Assembly (NCBI GenBank): GCA_037367355.1
Contig: CM074703.1
Coordinates: 806,001 to 870,000, forward strand
Length of the DNA stretch: 64,000 nt
DNA from: Neoscytalidium dimidiatum
Taxonomy: Eukaryota; Ascomycota; Dothideomycetes; Botryosphaeriales; Botryosphaeriaceae
Reading direction: 5' to 3'
The notes beneath the pieces are model-generated. The model ran no database searches and was not told the origin of the DNA. It saw nothing but the letters and a program-made list of their open reading frames with translations. The position numbers were made by a program, and so were the translations under genes. Positions 22,146 to 33,784 of the stretch are shown in pieces. How positions within the stretch are numbered: position 1 is the stretch's first letter; every line of letters starts with the position of its first letter.

Positions 22146-23804
22146 TCAAAACGCAATCCCACTCTCCCACCACCTCTTCCCGCTGTGCCACCTCACCCAA
22201 TCCGCCCCCTCCCTCGCGCCCCAGCACCACGCGCTCTGGTTCTCTCCATCCCCAAACCCGACCGCCCTCAGCAAGCTCACCGGCACCGGCTCGAACAGCC
22301 AGATCCCGCCGCGCGCGAAGTCGTCGGCCAGCAGCGGCGCCGTGAAGAAGAACCACGCGTGCACGACGACGAAGTTCCCCGCCCGGCGCGCCCAGGCCGG
22401 CGCGCCCAGGCCGGCGCTGCGCAGCGCCCGCGCGGCCAGCGACTGCGCGACGATGCCGGCGGGCTGCAGGGCGAAGAAGGCGAGCGGGCCGGCCAGCGGG
22501 CGGGTGCGGCCGGACTGCGTGGTGCTGCCGGCGGCGTGCAGGCCGCCCGAGAGCACGAAGGCGGTGGCCAGCTGGACGGCCTTGGCGGGCAGCGAGCGCC
22601 GGTCGAGGCCGAGGCGGCCGAGCAGCCGGGCGGACGGCGCGGAGAAGGCGAAGCGGAACGTCTGGTGCCACCAGCTGCCCCACCAGCCGCCCAGGCCGTG
22701 GTCGAGGACGGCGGAGAAGGAGCCGAAGGTGTCCGGGTACATCCAGGGCGCGGCGCGGGCGCCGATGGTGCGCGGGCCGAGGAGGAGGATGAAGAAGGGG
22801 GGCGCGAGGGCGAAGATGGCGGTGAGGGCCCATTTGATGGCGAGGAGGGTGACGGTCAGGCGGTAGACGCGAGTTAGGACGGGCGAGGCGGCGACGATGC
22901 TGGGGAGGAAGCGCGGGGGCGGGCTGGTTATCACGCCCCAGAAGTACGGATCGTGCAGAACGATGGTTTTGAGGACGTCGAGAATGAGGTAGCCGGCGAG
23001 GAGCGTGCGGAATGCAGAGGCCAGGGCTTCGCGCCGGGTTTGCGGCTGTCGCGTCCCGTCGAGCCCGAGGTGCGTGGTATCGGACGGGCAGGGCTCAGGT
23101 GCGGGCCCGCCGGAGTTGGCGTGCAGCTGCGAGCGTACCCAGAGGGGCGGCGGTGCGAGGCCGGGGATCCGCCAGTTCCAGCCCATTCCCCGGAAGTTGC
23201 AGAAGACGTCGGCAACCCAGTCGAGGCGCTCGATGAAGGGCGAGAGCGGATAGTGCTGCCAGGCGAAGGTGCCTTTTCGCTGGGCCGGCCCGGCGGTGGT
23301 GCCGAGCTTCTTGCGTTCGGCGGCGAGGTCGACGTCTTTGATGGTTGAGACGGTGAGAGGGTCGGGCTGCGGCTTGTCTTTAAGGACTGCTCCGTTTGCC
23401 GTGGGGCTTCCCTTGCTGCGCAGGCTGGCGATGGCGCCCTCGGTGCGCTCGATTCTGGCGAAGTCGGTCTGGGCGTCGTGCACGACCAGCAGGGTGAAGG
23501 TCCAGAGGAGTGACCAGGCAGAAATTAAGCCGACGCCAAAGGCCGGGGCCATGTTACGGGCGCGGCAGTAGAGAATAGAGTGGATGGAACAGTATGCGTT
23601 GAAGGCCCATACTGGAAATCTAAGAGTCTTGAGGAAAGGAGAGTTGTAATGCGGAACAAGGAGATAGAGGAAACAGACCAGGGCACCTAGGCTAGCCCAT
23701 GGATAGACGAAAGGAACAAAATCACCGGAGCTGATGGCAGCGTCATAACTGGCGTAGATGCGGGCGAGAGCCTCGTTGTGAGTAGCTGGGGGACGGTCGA
23801 ACAT
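22146..23804 (-). CDS. MBOAT/wax-synthase-like membrane acyltransferase (fungal Tri7-like family)
   Basis: Probable O-acyltransferase of a membrane family that includes plant wax synthases and the fungal Tri7-type acetyltransferases. Single exon, 552 residues. Hydrophobic segments include residues about 35-50, 85-110, 265-285, 310-345 and the C-terminal part. Family signatures: FRGMGWNWRIPGL (204-216), WGSWWHQTFRF (375-385, with His380) and SGGLHAAGS (419-427, with His423, the likely catalytic His). GC content is very high in the 3' half, producing long open frames on the opposite strand. Substrate unknown; Tri7 relatives act on secondary metabolites, but no cluster of biosynthetic genes surrounds this one. 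Confidence 0.82.
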   Translation of the reverse strand: MFDRPPATHNEALARIYASYDAAISSGDFVPFVYPWASLGALVCFLYLLVPHYNSPFLKTLRFPVWAFNAYCSIHSILYCRARNMAPAFGVGLISAWSLLWTFTLLVVHDAQTDFARIERTEGAIASLRSKGSPTANGAVLKDKPQPDPLTVSTIKDVDLAAERKKLGTTAGPAQRKGTFAWQHYPLSPFIERLDWVADVFCNFRGMGWNWRIPGLAPPPLWVRSQLHANSGGPAPEPCPSDTTHLGLDGTRQPQTRREALASAFRTLLAGYLILDVLKTIVLHDPYFWGVITSPPPRFLPSIVAASPVLTRVYRLTVTLLAIKWALTAIFALAPPFFILLLGPRTIGARAAPWMYPDTFGSFSAVLDHGLGGWWGSWWHQTFRFAFSAPSARLLGRLGLDRRSLPAKAVQLATAFVLSGGLHAAGSTTQSGRTRPLAGPLAFFALQPAGIVAQSLAARALRSAGLGAPAWARRAGNFVVVHAWFFFTAPLLADDFARGGIWLFEPVPVSLLRAVGFGDGENQSAWCWGAREGADWVRWHSGKRWWESGIAF

Positions 23805-24197
23805 GGCTCTGGCCGCAGGACTACGTTGCAGGGACCTGCAGAGGAGAGGGAGAAGTTAGGGCTACAAATACATGACGCAGGCGGAGGCAGTGGCGTGGTG
23901 GTGGAGGACGAAGGTATCAATGCATGTTTTTGGCTTAACTTCCTTGGCAACTACCGCATGACGTGAAACCCGGTCTGTGGATCCCTGCCACGTGCATGAC
24001 TAAGATGTTGCCGCTGCTCGATTGGCTCTTTTCATTACGGTCCCGCGCTAAACGCCCCCGCCGGTGGAATTCTTTACACCACATCCAACCGCCGCGAGAC
24101 CGCAAGCCACCGTCTGGCCTCTAAAGCCCCCAATCTCGACACGCAACCCGATCATCCTACGCTGGCCTGAGGAAGCCGATTCCTCCCTACCGCCAAG
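23805..24197. promoter_or_regulatory. Divergent promoter region, acyltransferase / DRG1
   Basis: The two genes start 393 bases apart and point away from each other, so this stretch must hold both promoters. No individual element is assigned. Confidence 0.5.
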
Positions 24198-25818
24198 ATG
24201 GTCAACATCACGGACAAGATCAAGGAGTACGATCCCGCCGCCGTCTGTTCGGCAGAAAAAAATGCCCCGCCAGCCCCGCTGACGCTTTTGTCTCTAGGAT
24301 TGAGGCGGAGATGGCGAGGACGCAGAGTAAAATTAACCGCTTCACCACTGTAGATCCAGAGCTTGAGCTGACCTTTGCAAGAGAACAAGGCAACGGGTAC
24401 GCGCACGACGCTCCATTCACATTCACGTGATGCAAAATCTGACCTTTTCCAGAATACCATCTCGGTTTGCTTAAAGGGTGCGTGCGTCTGTACCATCTTC
24501 GTTTTTTTTTTTTTTTTCATACTCGCTAACGTGTATGCAGAAAGCTTGCTCGGCTTCGTGCTCAGCTGCTGGAGCCCGCGGGCGGTGCTGGCTCCGGTGG
24601 TGGTGAAGGTTTCGATGTCAGCAAGAGCGGAGATGCCCGCATAGCCCTTGTCGGCTTCCCTTCGGTGGGAAAATCGACCTTCTTGTCTAAGATTACTAAG
24701 ACAAAGAGTGAGGTTGCTGCGTATGCCTTCACCACTCTGACCGCCATCCCGGGCGTGTTGGAGTACGGAGGTGCCGAGATCCAAATTCTCGATCTGCCTG
24801 GTATCATCGAGGGAGCTGCCGAGGGCAAGGGGAGAGGACGTCAGGTCATCTCCGCTGCCAAGGTACCGTCGTTCTCGATATGCTTTCAAGACCTCAACGC
24901 TGACTCCGGCAGACTAGCGATCTGATCTTGATGGTCCTTGATGCCACCAAGCGTGCCGAGCAGCGTGCGTTGCTTGAGGCTGAATTGGAAGCGGTCGGAA
25001 TTAGACTAAATAGGGAGCCTCCGTACGTGCCACTGATGATGCATCACATGTTTGTCCCATTAATAGTCCCAGAAACATCTATCTGAAGCAGAAGAAGGCT
25101 GGTGGCATGAAGATCACCTTCCAGTCTCCACCTAAGAATATTGACGAGAAGATGGTCTATAACATTCTTCGCGATTACAAAATGCTCAACTGCGAAGTTC
25201 TGGTTCGCGATGAGAATGGTAAACGACCCATAAACCTTCCCTTGTCCACTTGTCTGTGGTTACTAAAATTTACACAGTCACCGTGGACGATTTCATCGAT
25301 GTGATCATGAAGGACCACAGGAAGTACATCAGATGGTAAGTTTTGCTGACACATCCAAAGCATCCGGCTGACGAGACATGTAGCCTCTACGTCTACAACA
25401 AGATCGACAGCGTCAGCCTTGATTTTCTCGATAAGCTAGCAAGAGAGCCTCACACGGTGGTCATGAGTTGCGAGCTTGACCTCGGCATCCAAGATGTCGT
25501 CGACCGCTGCTGGAAGGAGTTGAGACTGATCCGTGTCTACACCAAGCGGTAAGTGCGAAAATCCAAATGCCGGATCTTGCGCATGCTCACGTATGATACA
25601 GAAAAGGAGTGGACCCGGATTTTAATGAGGCGCTCATTGTCCGCTCCGGATCAACGATTGAAGATGTCTGCGACCACATCCACAGGACGATCAAGGAGTC
25701 TTTCAAGTACGCTCTAGTGTGGGGAGCTAGTGCAAAGCATGTTCCACAGCGTGTCGGTTTGGGGCATGTGGTAGAGGATGAGGACGTGGTCAGCATCGTC
25801 TCGGCATACAAGGCATAG
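24198..25818 (+). CDS. RBG1: Developmentally regulated GTP-binding protein 1 (DRG1/Rbg1)
   Basis: Ribosome-associated translation GTPase of the Obg-HflX-like superfamily. Ten exons: 24198-24226, 24298-24326, 24382-24396, 24453-24477, 24541-24862, 24913-25022, 25073-25218, 25278-25335, 25384-25548, 25602-25818, totalling 1116 bases and 371 residues, closing in frame. The tiny exons are needed to recover the conserved N terminus ([18 protein letters not shown]). Motifs: G1 [10 protein letters not shown]3 DLPGI followed by [15 protein letters not shown]4 NKID, and a C-terminal TGS domain ending VSIVSAYKA. Exons of 15 and 25 bases are exceptional for this genome. The fourth intron carries a 17-base T run before its branch site. 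Length agrees with eukaryotic DRG1 (about 367). Confidence 0.95.
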
Positions 25819-26565
25819 ATCATGCGCCTTTTGTGGTTAGGGGTTACACAGACTGGCTGTAGCATCCTTGCACTTGCCTGGAAGCGGAGAAAAAGATGCC
25901 AAGCATGCTCTTGGAAGTCCTGAAACATCGGATAGACGTGATGAGATAGGATGAGAAAAGTTCGAAGAGGTGTCAAAAGAGATGAAACAGCCATTCGCAG
26001 CCCCGCTGCATTTTCGAAATTCTTGTCCCAGATGGCCGACGCGAGAAGAACGAGGCTCCGCACAACCTGGATTTCAAAGCGTTTCAATAGACCAAATTTC
26101 AAATGCAAAGACATGTGCTGACGGAGAACAAATGACTGGATTCCTTCTCTCACCGTAGTTTGCGCTGCAAGAGAAGAGTATTTGTATTGTTGCAATATTC
26201 CATTCTAATAGTTTTCATGCTAGCTTGTGGATCATCTTGAGCACAGGAGCATGAAATTGTCTCACTAGAAAAAGTGATCATGAGGACCGTTTCTCCAAGG
26301 AAGAGGAAGAAATAGCTAGCTCCCTTGACAGGAAAACAAGGGAGGTTGTGTGCAACCCGCTTTCCTAATGGAGGCCTGGCGAGTCATTTGGCGGCGATGA
26401 CATGTGCCGTCGCGCATCTGCCAATCAGCTCCGATCATCCCCGCGACTTAAGAGCTCCCACCACCACCACCCATCCTCGCCCACGCTTCCCACACGACAA
26501 TGCGTGAGCGGACAGAAGTCGATTAGCACACTGGAACGTACGGAAGATCTGCAACGACCACAGTC
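25819..26565. other. Intergenic, no gene seen
   Basis: 3' region of DRG1 and promoter region of the GID subunit gene. A - strand frame at 25587-26195 largely overlaps DRG1 coding sequence and is a shadow. Confidence 0.5.
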
Positions 26566-28197
26566 ATGGCTGAATTCAGCACTACCAAGCTCAACGCCGA
26601 GCAGCACCTGCTCCTCGTAAGTTGGCACCATCGAGCCACCAAGGTACGCACCGCTGACACCCGCCGCTCTCCCCCGCAGGACCAACCTCTCCTCCGCATG
26701 CCGTACGAACTCGCCCGCAAGAACTTCAAGACTGCCCAGCGCTACGTCGAGCGTGAGCAGACGTACATCACCAAGGAGCTCAAGAGCGCGGCGAACGGCG
26801 CCGGCCAGGCCGCGCAGACAGGTGACGCAAGCGCCACGCTGTCGCAGCTCGACAACATGATCAACCGCATGCAAGGCCTAAAGCGCAAGCTCGAGACGCT
26901 GCACGGAGAGGAGACGGCCATCCACAAGGCCACCAAGACGCGCATCCAACACCTTGATGACCTCTACGGCATCCCGAGCCTGGCCGACGTCAAGTACGAG
27001 GAGTGGAGCAAGGTGCGCCTCGACCGCCTGCTAGTAGACTACCTGCTGCGAAGTGGATACGGCGAGAGCGCCAAAGCCCTAGCCAAGGAGAAGGGAATCG
27101 AGGAGCTTGTTGACGTCGATGCGTTTGTTCAGTGCGAACGCATTGCCGAGAGCTTACGGAACGGCCGCTGCCAGGAGGCTCTAGCTTGGTGCGGCGATAA
27201 CAAGCAGGGCTTGAAGAAGTTGGAGGTATGTGATAAAAAAGTTTACGAAGCGACACGCTCGTTGGACAAGTTCTGGCTGGCGCTGTTCGAGCGCAAAGTC
27301 TGCCGGATAGCGTTTTGCCCGTCTGGATGCTACAGTCGCTGGCTTGAGCTGTGTCTGGCTGCAGGCCGGTCCTCGGAAGCTTCAGTGCTGTACACGGTAT
27401 GCCAGTCAAACTGCGTCCAGCGAGCGCTCGTGCCCTCGAGAATCTTACAGCCTAATTTTCTCCACTTGGGACTTGACAGATACTGATTTGCAAACAGAGT
27501 AACCTCGAATTTGAATTGCGTCTACAGCAGTACGTCGAGATGGTCCGCACTGGCAACACCCAAAAGCTCCAAGAAGCAACCCAACACGCCCGCAAATACC
27601 TCGCCTCGCACTCTGATACCAAATACGCCATCCGCGCCGCTGGCCTGCTAGCCTTCCCTCCGGACACTCCCGCCGAGCCCTACAAGGTAAGCCCGCACAG
27701 CACCCGTTCCTCCTCTCTCCCCCATATCAGAATCCCGCCACGATTAACCACAGCTTTTGCTCTAGACACTCTATTCAACAGATCGTTGGCCCAAGCTGGC
27801 CGAGCTCTTCATCAAGACGCACAATACACTTTACTCGCTGCCGCCCAACCCGTTGCTGCATATCGCGCTATCGGCTGGCCTATCGGCGCTCAAGACGCCG
27901 TCCTGCCACTCGCAGTATGCATCATCCTCGTCTAACGCCAACAGCACCTCCACTTCCGTCTGCCCCATCTGCTCCACCGAGCTGAATGAGCTCGCCCGCA
28001 ACGTCCCCTACGCCCATCATACCAAGTCTTTCGTCGAGAACGACCCGGTCGTGCTGCCGACGGGCAGGATCTACGGACGTGCGAGGCTGATGGAGATGAA
28101 TAAGAAGCTGGGCACCCCCAAAGGGTTCGTCAAGGATCCGATGGTGCCGAATTTGATTTATGAAGAGAGTCAGCTGAAGAAGGTATTCATCTCGTGA
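26566..28197 (+). CDS. FYV10: GID/CTLH E3 ubiquitin ligase subunit Fyv10/Gid9 (MAEA-like)
   Basis: RING-type subunit of the GID complex, which in yeast marks gluconeogenic enzymes for degradation. Four exons: 26566-26616, 26680-27225, 27498-27686 and 27766-28197, 405 residues. Order: N-terminal coiled region, LisH-type segment (RLDRLLVDYLLRSGY), CTLH (FVQCERIAESLRNGRCQEAL), CRA region (LEFELRLQQYVEMVRTG), and a C-terminal Gid-type RING with CPICSTELNELA and PYAHHTKS. The second intron is 272 bases, far longer than the others, and its sequence stays open in frame almost to the end (stop at 27484), so the continuous reading frame misleads; family conservation (KKLE then SNLEFELRLQ) shows the splice. 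Confidence 0.93.
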
Positions 28198-28714
28198 GGG
28201 AATGATGAGGTTGGCACGGCATGCGGTTTTCCGGTTCGTTCGTTTCTGGAAGCGTGGCGTTTAAGAGGTGTTCTGGCGTTTTGGTGGTCGGTAGGCTCGG
28301 GCTGGAATGATTGGTAGAATGCATGGAACAGGCCGTTTGCGCTGGTCGGAAGGCTTATTGATAATGGATTCATACAGCAAGATGAGGGCTCTCCGAAGGC
28401 GGCCATGAATTCGAGTGTGGTTTAAAGATTTTGATTGCATTCTTAATCGTGAAGATATTTGTGGGCTCAACGCATGAAATTTGCCAACAGTGGGCCGTCT
28501 GATACGCCTAGAACCCGGGACTCCATGCCTTCCAACCCTATTCCAGGCAGCTCTTTTTTCAATTCACGACGTTAGCATGCCTAATATATACCCTTTCCCA
28601 CCAGAACGCCGTGGTATCATAGACGACCGTACTAACCCGTCCTTCCGTTCAATCCCATGCAACTTCTCCGTCAAAACCGAGTGAAGGCCCCTCATTCCCT
28701 TTGTCTTTCTCCAA
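28198..28714. other. Intergenic between two convergent genes
   Basis: FYV10 and the methyltransferase gene end toward each other here. No coding frame of note. Confidence 0.5.
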
Positions 28715-29827
28715 TCAATCGTCAGAGTCACTCTCGTCCCCCGCCCCACCCTTCTTCCTCTTCTTTCCCGCCGGGCCACCACCGCCGCCACCACCGTTCG
28801 CCGCCACCTCCCCAGCCTCAAACACAAACGTCCTCGCCTCCCTCTCCTCCCCCTTCCACTTCCCGCCCCTCTCGCCCTCCACGTTCCCCAGCGTCCGCGC
28901 GTGCCTGTACCCGGGATACGCATCCGCGCGGAAGCGGAAGCTGCGCTGCACGCGCAGCCCGACGTGGCGCGCGAGGTCGCGCACGTTCCACAGCGTGTAC
29001 GGCTCGCCCTCGAACAGGGTGACGGCGACGGTGGCGGCGGGCGAGACGGGCGAGTCCGGGGAGGGGCCGCGGCAGAGCAGCGGCAGGGCGGCGGTGAAGA
29101 AGGAGACCAGCAGCGCCTGGTTGTAGCGCACCTGCCGGTTCACGTCGGTCGACTTGCCGCCCACGTGCGGGAAGTTGAAGAGGATGCGGTCCCAGTTGCC
29201 GCCGCCGCCGTCGCCGCTGGATTCCGCCTTCTTCTTCCCGTCGGTGTTGGTGTCGACGAGGCCGCCGCTCAGGCCCCCCTTGCGGATCTCTTTGTAGGTG
29301 TGCAGTTTCGTCGCGTCGATCCCGCAGAGCACGCGCTGCCCTTCGCCTTCGAGGTACGCGATGTTGTCCGCCGCTTGCGGGTACTTCTCGAGGAGCGTGG
29401 CGCGGTCGTCGTACACGGTCGCGAGCACGTCCGCGCAGCCGTGGTGCTCGACGATGCTGCGCGCGAAGGAGAGATCGCCGTCGCCAATGAGGAGGATGCG
29501 CTCGTTCGGATCGAAGGGGATGTAGGGCGTGTCTTTCTGGTGAGACTGTTTTTGTTGTTGTGGTTGTTGGTGGTGGTGGTCGCCTTTCGGCGGCTGGGCT
29601 TGGTCGCGGTCTTGCGGATGCGGTTCGTGGAGCGGGCTTTCGGTGGTCGGAGGTGAGGTGGCGGGTTTGGCGGAGGAGGGCTTGTGTTTCTTCTTCGCGG
29701 GTTGCTGCTGCTGTTGCTGCTTCTGCTGCGCGCCAGTAGCAGCTCTCTTCGTGCCCGCGCCGGGCGGGCCTGCGAGACGGTTGGCGCGGCCCTTCTCGAG
29801 CCACGGTTTGGACTTTCTGCGGGCCAT
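28715..29827 (-). CDS. BMT5: 25S rRNA (uridine-N3)-methyltransferase Bmt5-like
   Basis: S-adenosylmethionine-dependent methyltransferase (DUF2431/Bmt5 family) acting in the nucleolus on large-subunit rRNA. Single exon, 370 residues from ATG 29827. The first 100 residues are basic and low-complexity, with Gln, Lys and His runs typical of nucleolar proteins. The catalytic core begins at ERILLIGDGDLSFARS (SAM-binding loop), followed by ATVYDDRATLLEKYP and FNFPHVGGKSTDVNRQV, all family hallmarks. The C terminus is a Gly-rich and acidic tail (GDESDSDD). The upstream frame remains open but is not used: MARRKSKPWLEKGRANR is the conserved start. Confidence 0.93.
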   Translation of the reverse strand: MARRKSKPWLEKGRANRLAGPPGAGTKRAATGAQQKQQQQQQPAKKKHKPSSAKPATSPPTTESPLHEPHPQDRDQAQPPKGDHHHQQPQQQKQSHQKDTPYIPFDPNERILLIGDGDLSFARSIVEHHGCADVLATVYDDRATLLEKYPQAADNIAYLEGEGQRVLCGIDATKLHTYKEIRKGGLSGGLVDTNTDGKKKAESSGDGGGGNWDRILFNFPHVGGKSTDVNRQVRYNQALLVSFFTAALPLLCRGPSPDSPVSPAATVAVTLFEGEPYTLWNVRDLARHVGLRVQRSFRFRADAYPGYRHARTLGNVEGERGGKWKGEEREARTFVFEAGEVAANGGGGGGGPAGKKRKKGGAGDESDSDD

Positions 29828-30868
29828 TATTGTCAATTGGACCGCGGTCTGGGGGAAAGCGAGCTTCGGTCGGTCGCGACGGAGAAGAGGTGGAGTAGCG
29901 GGTGAGAATGGCTGCGGGAGCTCGGACGGGGGCCAAAGCAAAAAAGTGTCGGAGGTTAAGGTGCGGCTCTGCGGGAAGCTCTGACCACCAACCACACCCC
30001 TCACTCTGCTCGCTTGCGGATTTAGGGCTGATACAGAGAGAGAGAGGGGTTTGAGATGAGCAACAGCTGGAATCGGACTTCTGAGATGGAATTAAAGTAA
30101 CAGCCTAGGTGAGAATAGTCCGAAGAGACTGATTTCGTCCAGATCCTCAATCCAATTCTACCGTGGTTTTGCGTCGAGTTACATCAAGATATACCGGCGT
30201 TATGCGTGATCAACCATTTGCCCTTCCATTAGTCTCACTATTTCATGCACTGGCTCGGAACACCCGCCACTGAATGTTTTGGTATCACTTCATGTCATTC
30301 TCGCTGGTCGTACACACAGTCGCCGTTTTGTTTCTCATATCCCGCAGTCATTACCATCTTGACGTCGTGTATTTTGGAATCTATCGCAATCGCCAGAACC
30401 CGCCGTCGCCTCCACTGCCGTTAAGCAGGTTGTGTACTCTGAAATTCCTTCATCATTCCGCCAGCGAAAAGCATAAAAACCGTACCCCTTTCGTTTTCCC
30501 CGGTCGCTCTCGGGAGCATACCAGGTCTGCCTCGGTGTGCAAAGCCAAGTGGAAGCTATTCGAAATATCCGCCAAAGACGAGAGCTCACGTGATATCTGG
30601 TCATGCTGCTAAAAAAAGACCTTGAGCGTACATCCCTTGATCGAAAAAACTTTACACATCGCCGGCGCCACGCAAGATTTGCAGCTCCGAAAAGATCCGA
30701 CATGGCCCACACGACACAAATTAATGCATTTTGGAAGGAGAGCTGGGATCGTAGCAGCGCATCCTGGACAATCTCTCCCGAAGCTGGGTGTCGGAGTGTT
30801 TGGGGCCGGGTAGGCTAGAAGGTGAAATTATAATACAAGCCGGGTGAAGTGAAGAAGCGGACGACCGC
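29828..30868. other. Intergenic, 1 kb without a supported gene
   Basis: Holds the promoter region of BMT5 and the 3' region of BRE1. Short frames without motifs. Confidence 0.5.
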
Positions 30869-33226
30869 TCACATATTGAGCTTCATGACGTCTGCGTTGC
30901 CGAATGATCTGCCATCGACAGGGCACTTGCGAGAGCGGCCTCGGAATTGTTCGTCGACACAATCACGGCACATGACGTGGCCGCAAGTCTTGATGGCCGT
31001 ATCTTTGAGGTTCTTGCGACAGACAGGACAAAGGGCATATGACTGCAATGGATTAGTTCACAGCAAGCACTTGACACAGAGGATTTACTCACCCGCCACA
31101 TCTCGTTCATGTCATCCCTCTTGTCCTTATCTTTCCAGTTGTTCAGTTGCCTCTCAGTTTCTTGCAGACGAACCTTTAGCTTTTCCACTTCCGCCTCTAG
31201 CTCTCTCTGTGTTTGCTTGGATGACAGGACGGCACTGTCCTTGATGTTCAATGTGTTCTTCAGCTCGACGATTTGAGCTTGCAGACTCTCGGTCAAGCTT
31301 GCCCTTTCGCCCGTCTTCTGCTGAAGAATCCTGAACTGTTCCTGAAGTCTGTTAAGAGCCTCTCCGCTCTCGGCCACCTGCTTCTCGAGGTTGATTATCA
31401 TGTTCTGGTTGGCGCTTTCAATTGACTTGAGCTGTGCAATGATCTCCGCATTGCGTGCGTTCATCGTCTTCATGTGGCGGCACTCGGCCTCTCTGGCATC
31501 CTTTGCCTTCATTGCTGCGAAATACTTCTGGTCTGCCTTCGACTTTTCTGCTGTCAGCCGATTCACTTGTTCTTCCCAATTGGCCAATTCAGCAGTTTTT
31601 TTGGCGGCCAAAGCTTGCGCCTTCTTCCAAGCCGCCTCCATAGAGGGGAGCTCATTGCTCAGCAGGGCATATTCCTTCTCGAGAGACGCAACTTTGCTTC
31701 GAAGCTCTTCCGCTGAGAGGTTCTCCAGATCTTGGCTCGGTGTGTCTGCTTGCGTTTCTCCTACCCTTAGGCGAAGCCGCTCGACCTCGGTCTCGAGTGC
31801 TGTTATCCTGCTCTCACGAGCGCTGGCGAGTTCCTTGATCTGTTCTGACGAGGCCCGTACGTCTTCCTGAGCTGCCTTCCGTTGCGCCAATTCGGAGGCC
31901 AGCTCGTCTCTGGCATTGCGAATACGTGCAAGATCTGCCTCGGCCTTGGCAAGCTGCAATTCCGTCTCACTGATGGCTGCTCTTGACTCTTCATCCATCT
32001 GTGCTCGGTACGCTGTGCGCTCGGCATGCAGTTTCGCTGCTTCCTCACGAAGTTGCACGTTAGTAGCCTCCAAATGATTGATGCGCTTGATGACGTCCTC
32101 ATGCTGGCTCTTTAGAGCCTTGAAGAGATCCGTCTTGGCATAATCTTCGTCGGTCAACCCTGCGAGTTTGGCCTTGAGAGATGTAAGTTCTTCGGTTAAC
32201 TTCCTGTTTTCTGCTGCAAGTTGTTCGCATTGCGCCTTGCGTTTTTCGGCAACAGCATTAGCTTCTTTGCGCGCGGTCTCAAGCTCAGCACTGTCCACGG
32301 AGCCATTCGCGGCAGGCGGACTGTCAGCCTTCTGCTTCGAGTCATCCTTGCTTGCTGAAGGTACAGGAGCAGCTCCCAATCCAACCATCTGCACGGCCTT
32401 GCTCCTCTCGCGGTCATACTTCCTCTCAGCGAGAACGTAACGTTCCGTCGCACCCTGAAGACGAGCCTCGTACTGTTCCTTCTCCGCAATGACCCGATGA
32501 AGCTCTGCAGTGTGCTGCTTCTCGAGGGCAAGAAGCTTGGAGAGTTGACCTTGGAGATCTTGAACCTCAGGAGAAGCCGCGGGAATCCTGGAAAAGAGAT
32601 CGGAGAGAGCCTTCTTTATGCTGTTGGTACGAGAAGCAAGATGTTCCTTGAAGGTGTCCGAGTCGGATGTGAGCAGGGACGTTGGAAAAGGCACGGATTC
32701 TTCACGGAGGCATTAGGATTCGCGTAGCAATGTGGTTGGGGAGGGAGCGTCGACGTACCGGAAGGCTTGGTATCTGAAGTGGGAAGGGTTTCATTGGCGA
32801 GGACGGCAACCTCATCGACCAGCTGCGTGCATGTCAGCAACAGTAAGAAAATCGAACGGCCTAGGCGCGATTACCTGAGAGAACCAGAGGTCAATGATGC
32901 GCAGGTGATCATCGTGGTACTTTGACTTGTCCTCGAGGTCTGCCACGCGTTCCTCGAGATCGGCCTTCCTGCGCTTGTACTCGTTCTTTTGTCGTATCAA
33001 AGCATCTTTGGTGAATTCCTGAGCGGACGCGCTGTCAGTGGGTGTACTTTAGTGGCGGTAGCAAAGCACAAGACGGGGGCTGACGAACCTCGAAAACGCG
33101 GTCGCGGTCGGTCAGTGGATCCAGGTCAGCCAGGGCCTTGGTGCCGTTGGAAAGAGTAGCCTGGCGCTTTGCAGGCGGCGCAGTGTCGTCGCGGTCGGTC
33201 ATGGCCGGTCGCTTGCGGTCCTCCAT
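30869..33226 (-). CDS. BRE1: E3 ubiquitin ligase Bre1 (histone H2B monoubiquitination)
   Basis: With Rad6, ubiquitinates histone H2B during transcription in the nucleus. Five exons: 33089-33226, 32875-33018, 32759-32822, 31093-32699 and 30869-31042, 708 residues, closing in frame. Begins MEDRKRPAMTDRDD with a PPAKRQ nuclear-type patch, then the conserved DHLRIIDLWFSQLVDEV segment, then about 550 residues of coiled coil. The last exon encodes the RING: CPVCRKNLKDTAIKTCGHVM, then CRDC and a CPVDGRSFG ending, the hallmark C-terminal Bre1 RING. An in-frame stop follows the 31092 donor region, so that intron must be removed to make the RING. Divergent from BDP1. Confidence 0.95.
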
Positions 33227-33784
33227 CTTTGCAACGCCGAGGGAAGGGCCAGTGACTGAGTGAGATGCGAGCCTCATGGAAGCGGAGACACGCAAGCACG
33301 CGAGGGAGACCAGCAGGGACGAGGCGCGGACGACAGCGAGGAAACGGATGCACGCAGAGCGACCCTGGCGTCGGGGGCAGAAGGGCGCGCGGGCGATGGC
33401 GGGACGATTGGGCGTGATCGGGGGATGTTGTGAAGTTGGAGCCACACTTGACAAGAAGGGAGCGGAAAGCGGAAAGCGGATTCGTGCACGACTCTCGTTA
33501 GTAAGCAAGCCAGCCAACGTAATTTTTGCACAAATCGTAACGGCTAGTCCGTACGTGGACTAAAACTCCCGGCTATACTCGATTTGATCGGCACTCGACC
33601 GGCGAGGCGGCCCCACTGTGCGTTCGGCACGACTCATTGTCAAGGCACCTGCGTCTGCACTTCTGAACCTTCACGTCCACCACGCGAAACAACGCGCGCC
33701 TGCCATGCCTCTGCTCCCGCGGACCGCACAACGAAACGCTTAACCTCTTACCCGGCTGGCTGCACTCTCCTTCGATTCGCCACC
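33227..33784. promoter_or_regulatory. Divergent promoter region, BRE1 / BDP1
   Basis: 558 bases separate two divergent start codons of nuclear genes. The - strand frame of BRE1 stays open for a while upstream of its ATG, but the conserved start is at 33226. No individual element is assigned. Confidence 0.5.

Noticed and set aside
22185..22877. Long + frames opposite the acyltransferase
   Set aside because: Mirror of high GC at third positions; translation is Arg/Gly/Glu low complexity.
28484..28530. tRNA-like B-box (GGGTTCTAGG on the - strand)
   Set aside because: No matching A-box, acceptor stem or anticodon arm could be folded around it.
28901..29656. 251-codon frame opposite BMT5
   Set aside because: Shadow; the - strand carries the methyltransferase motifs.
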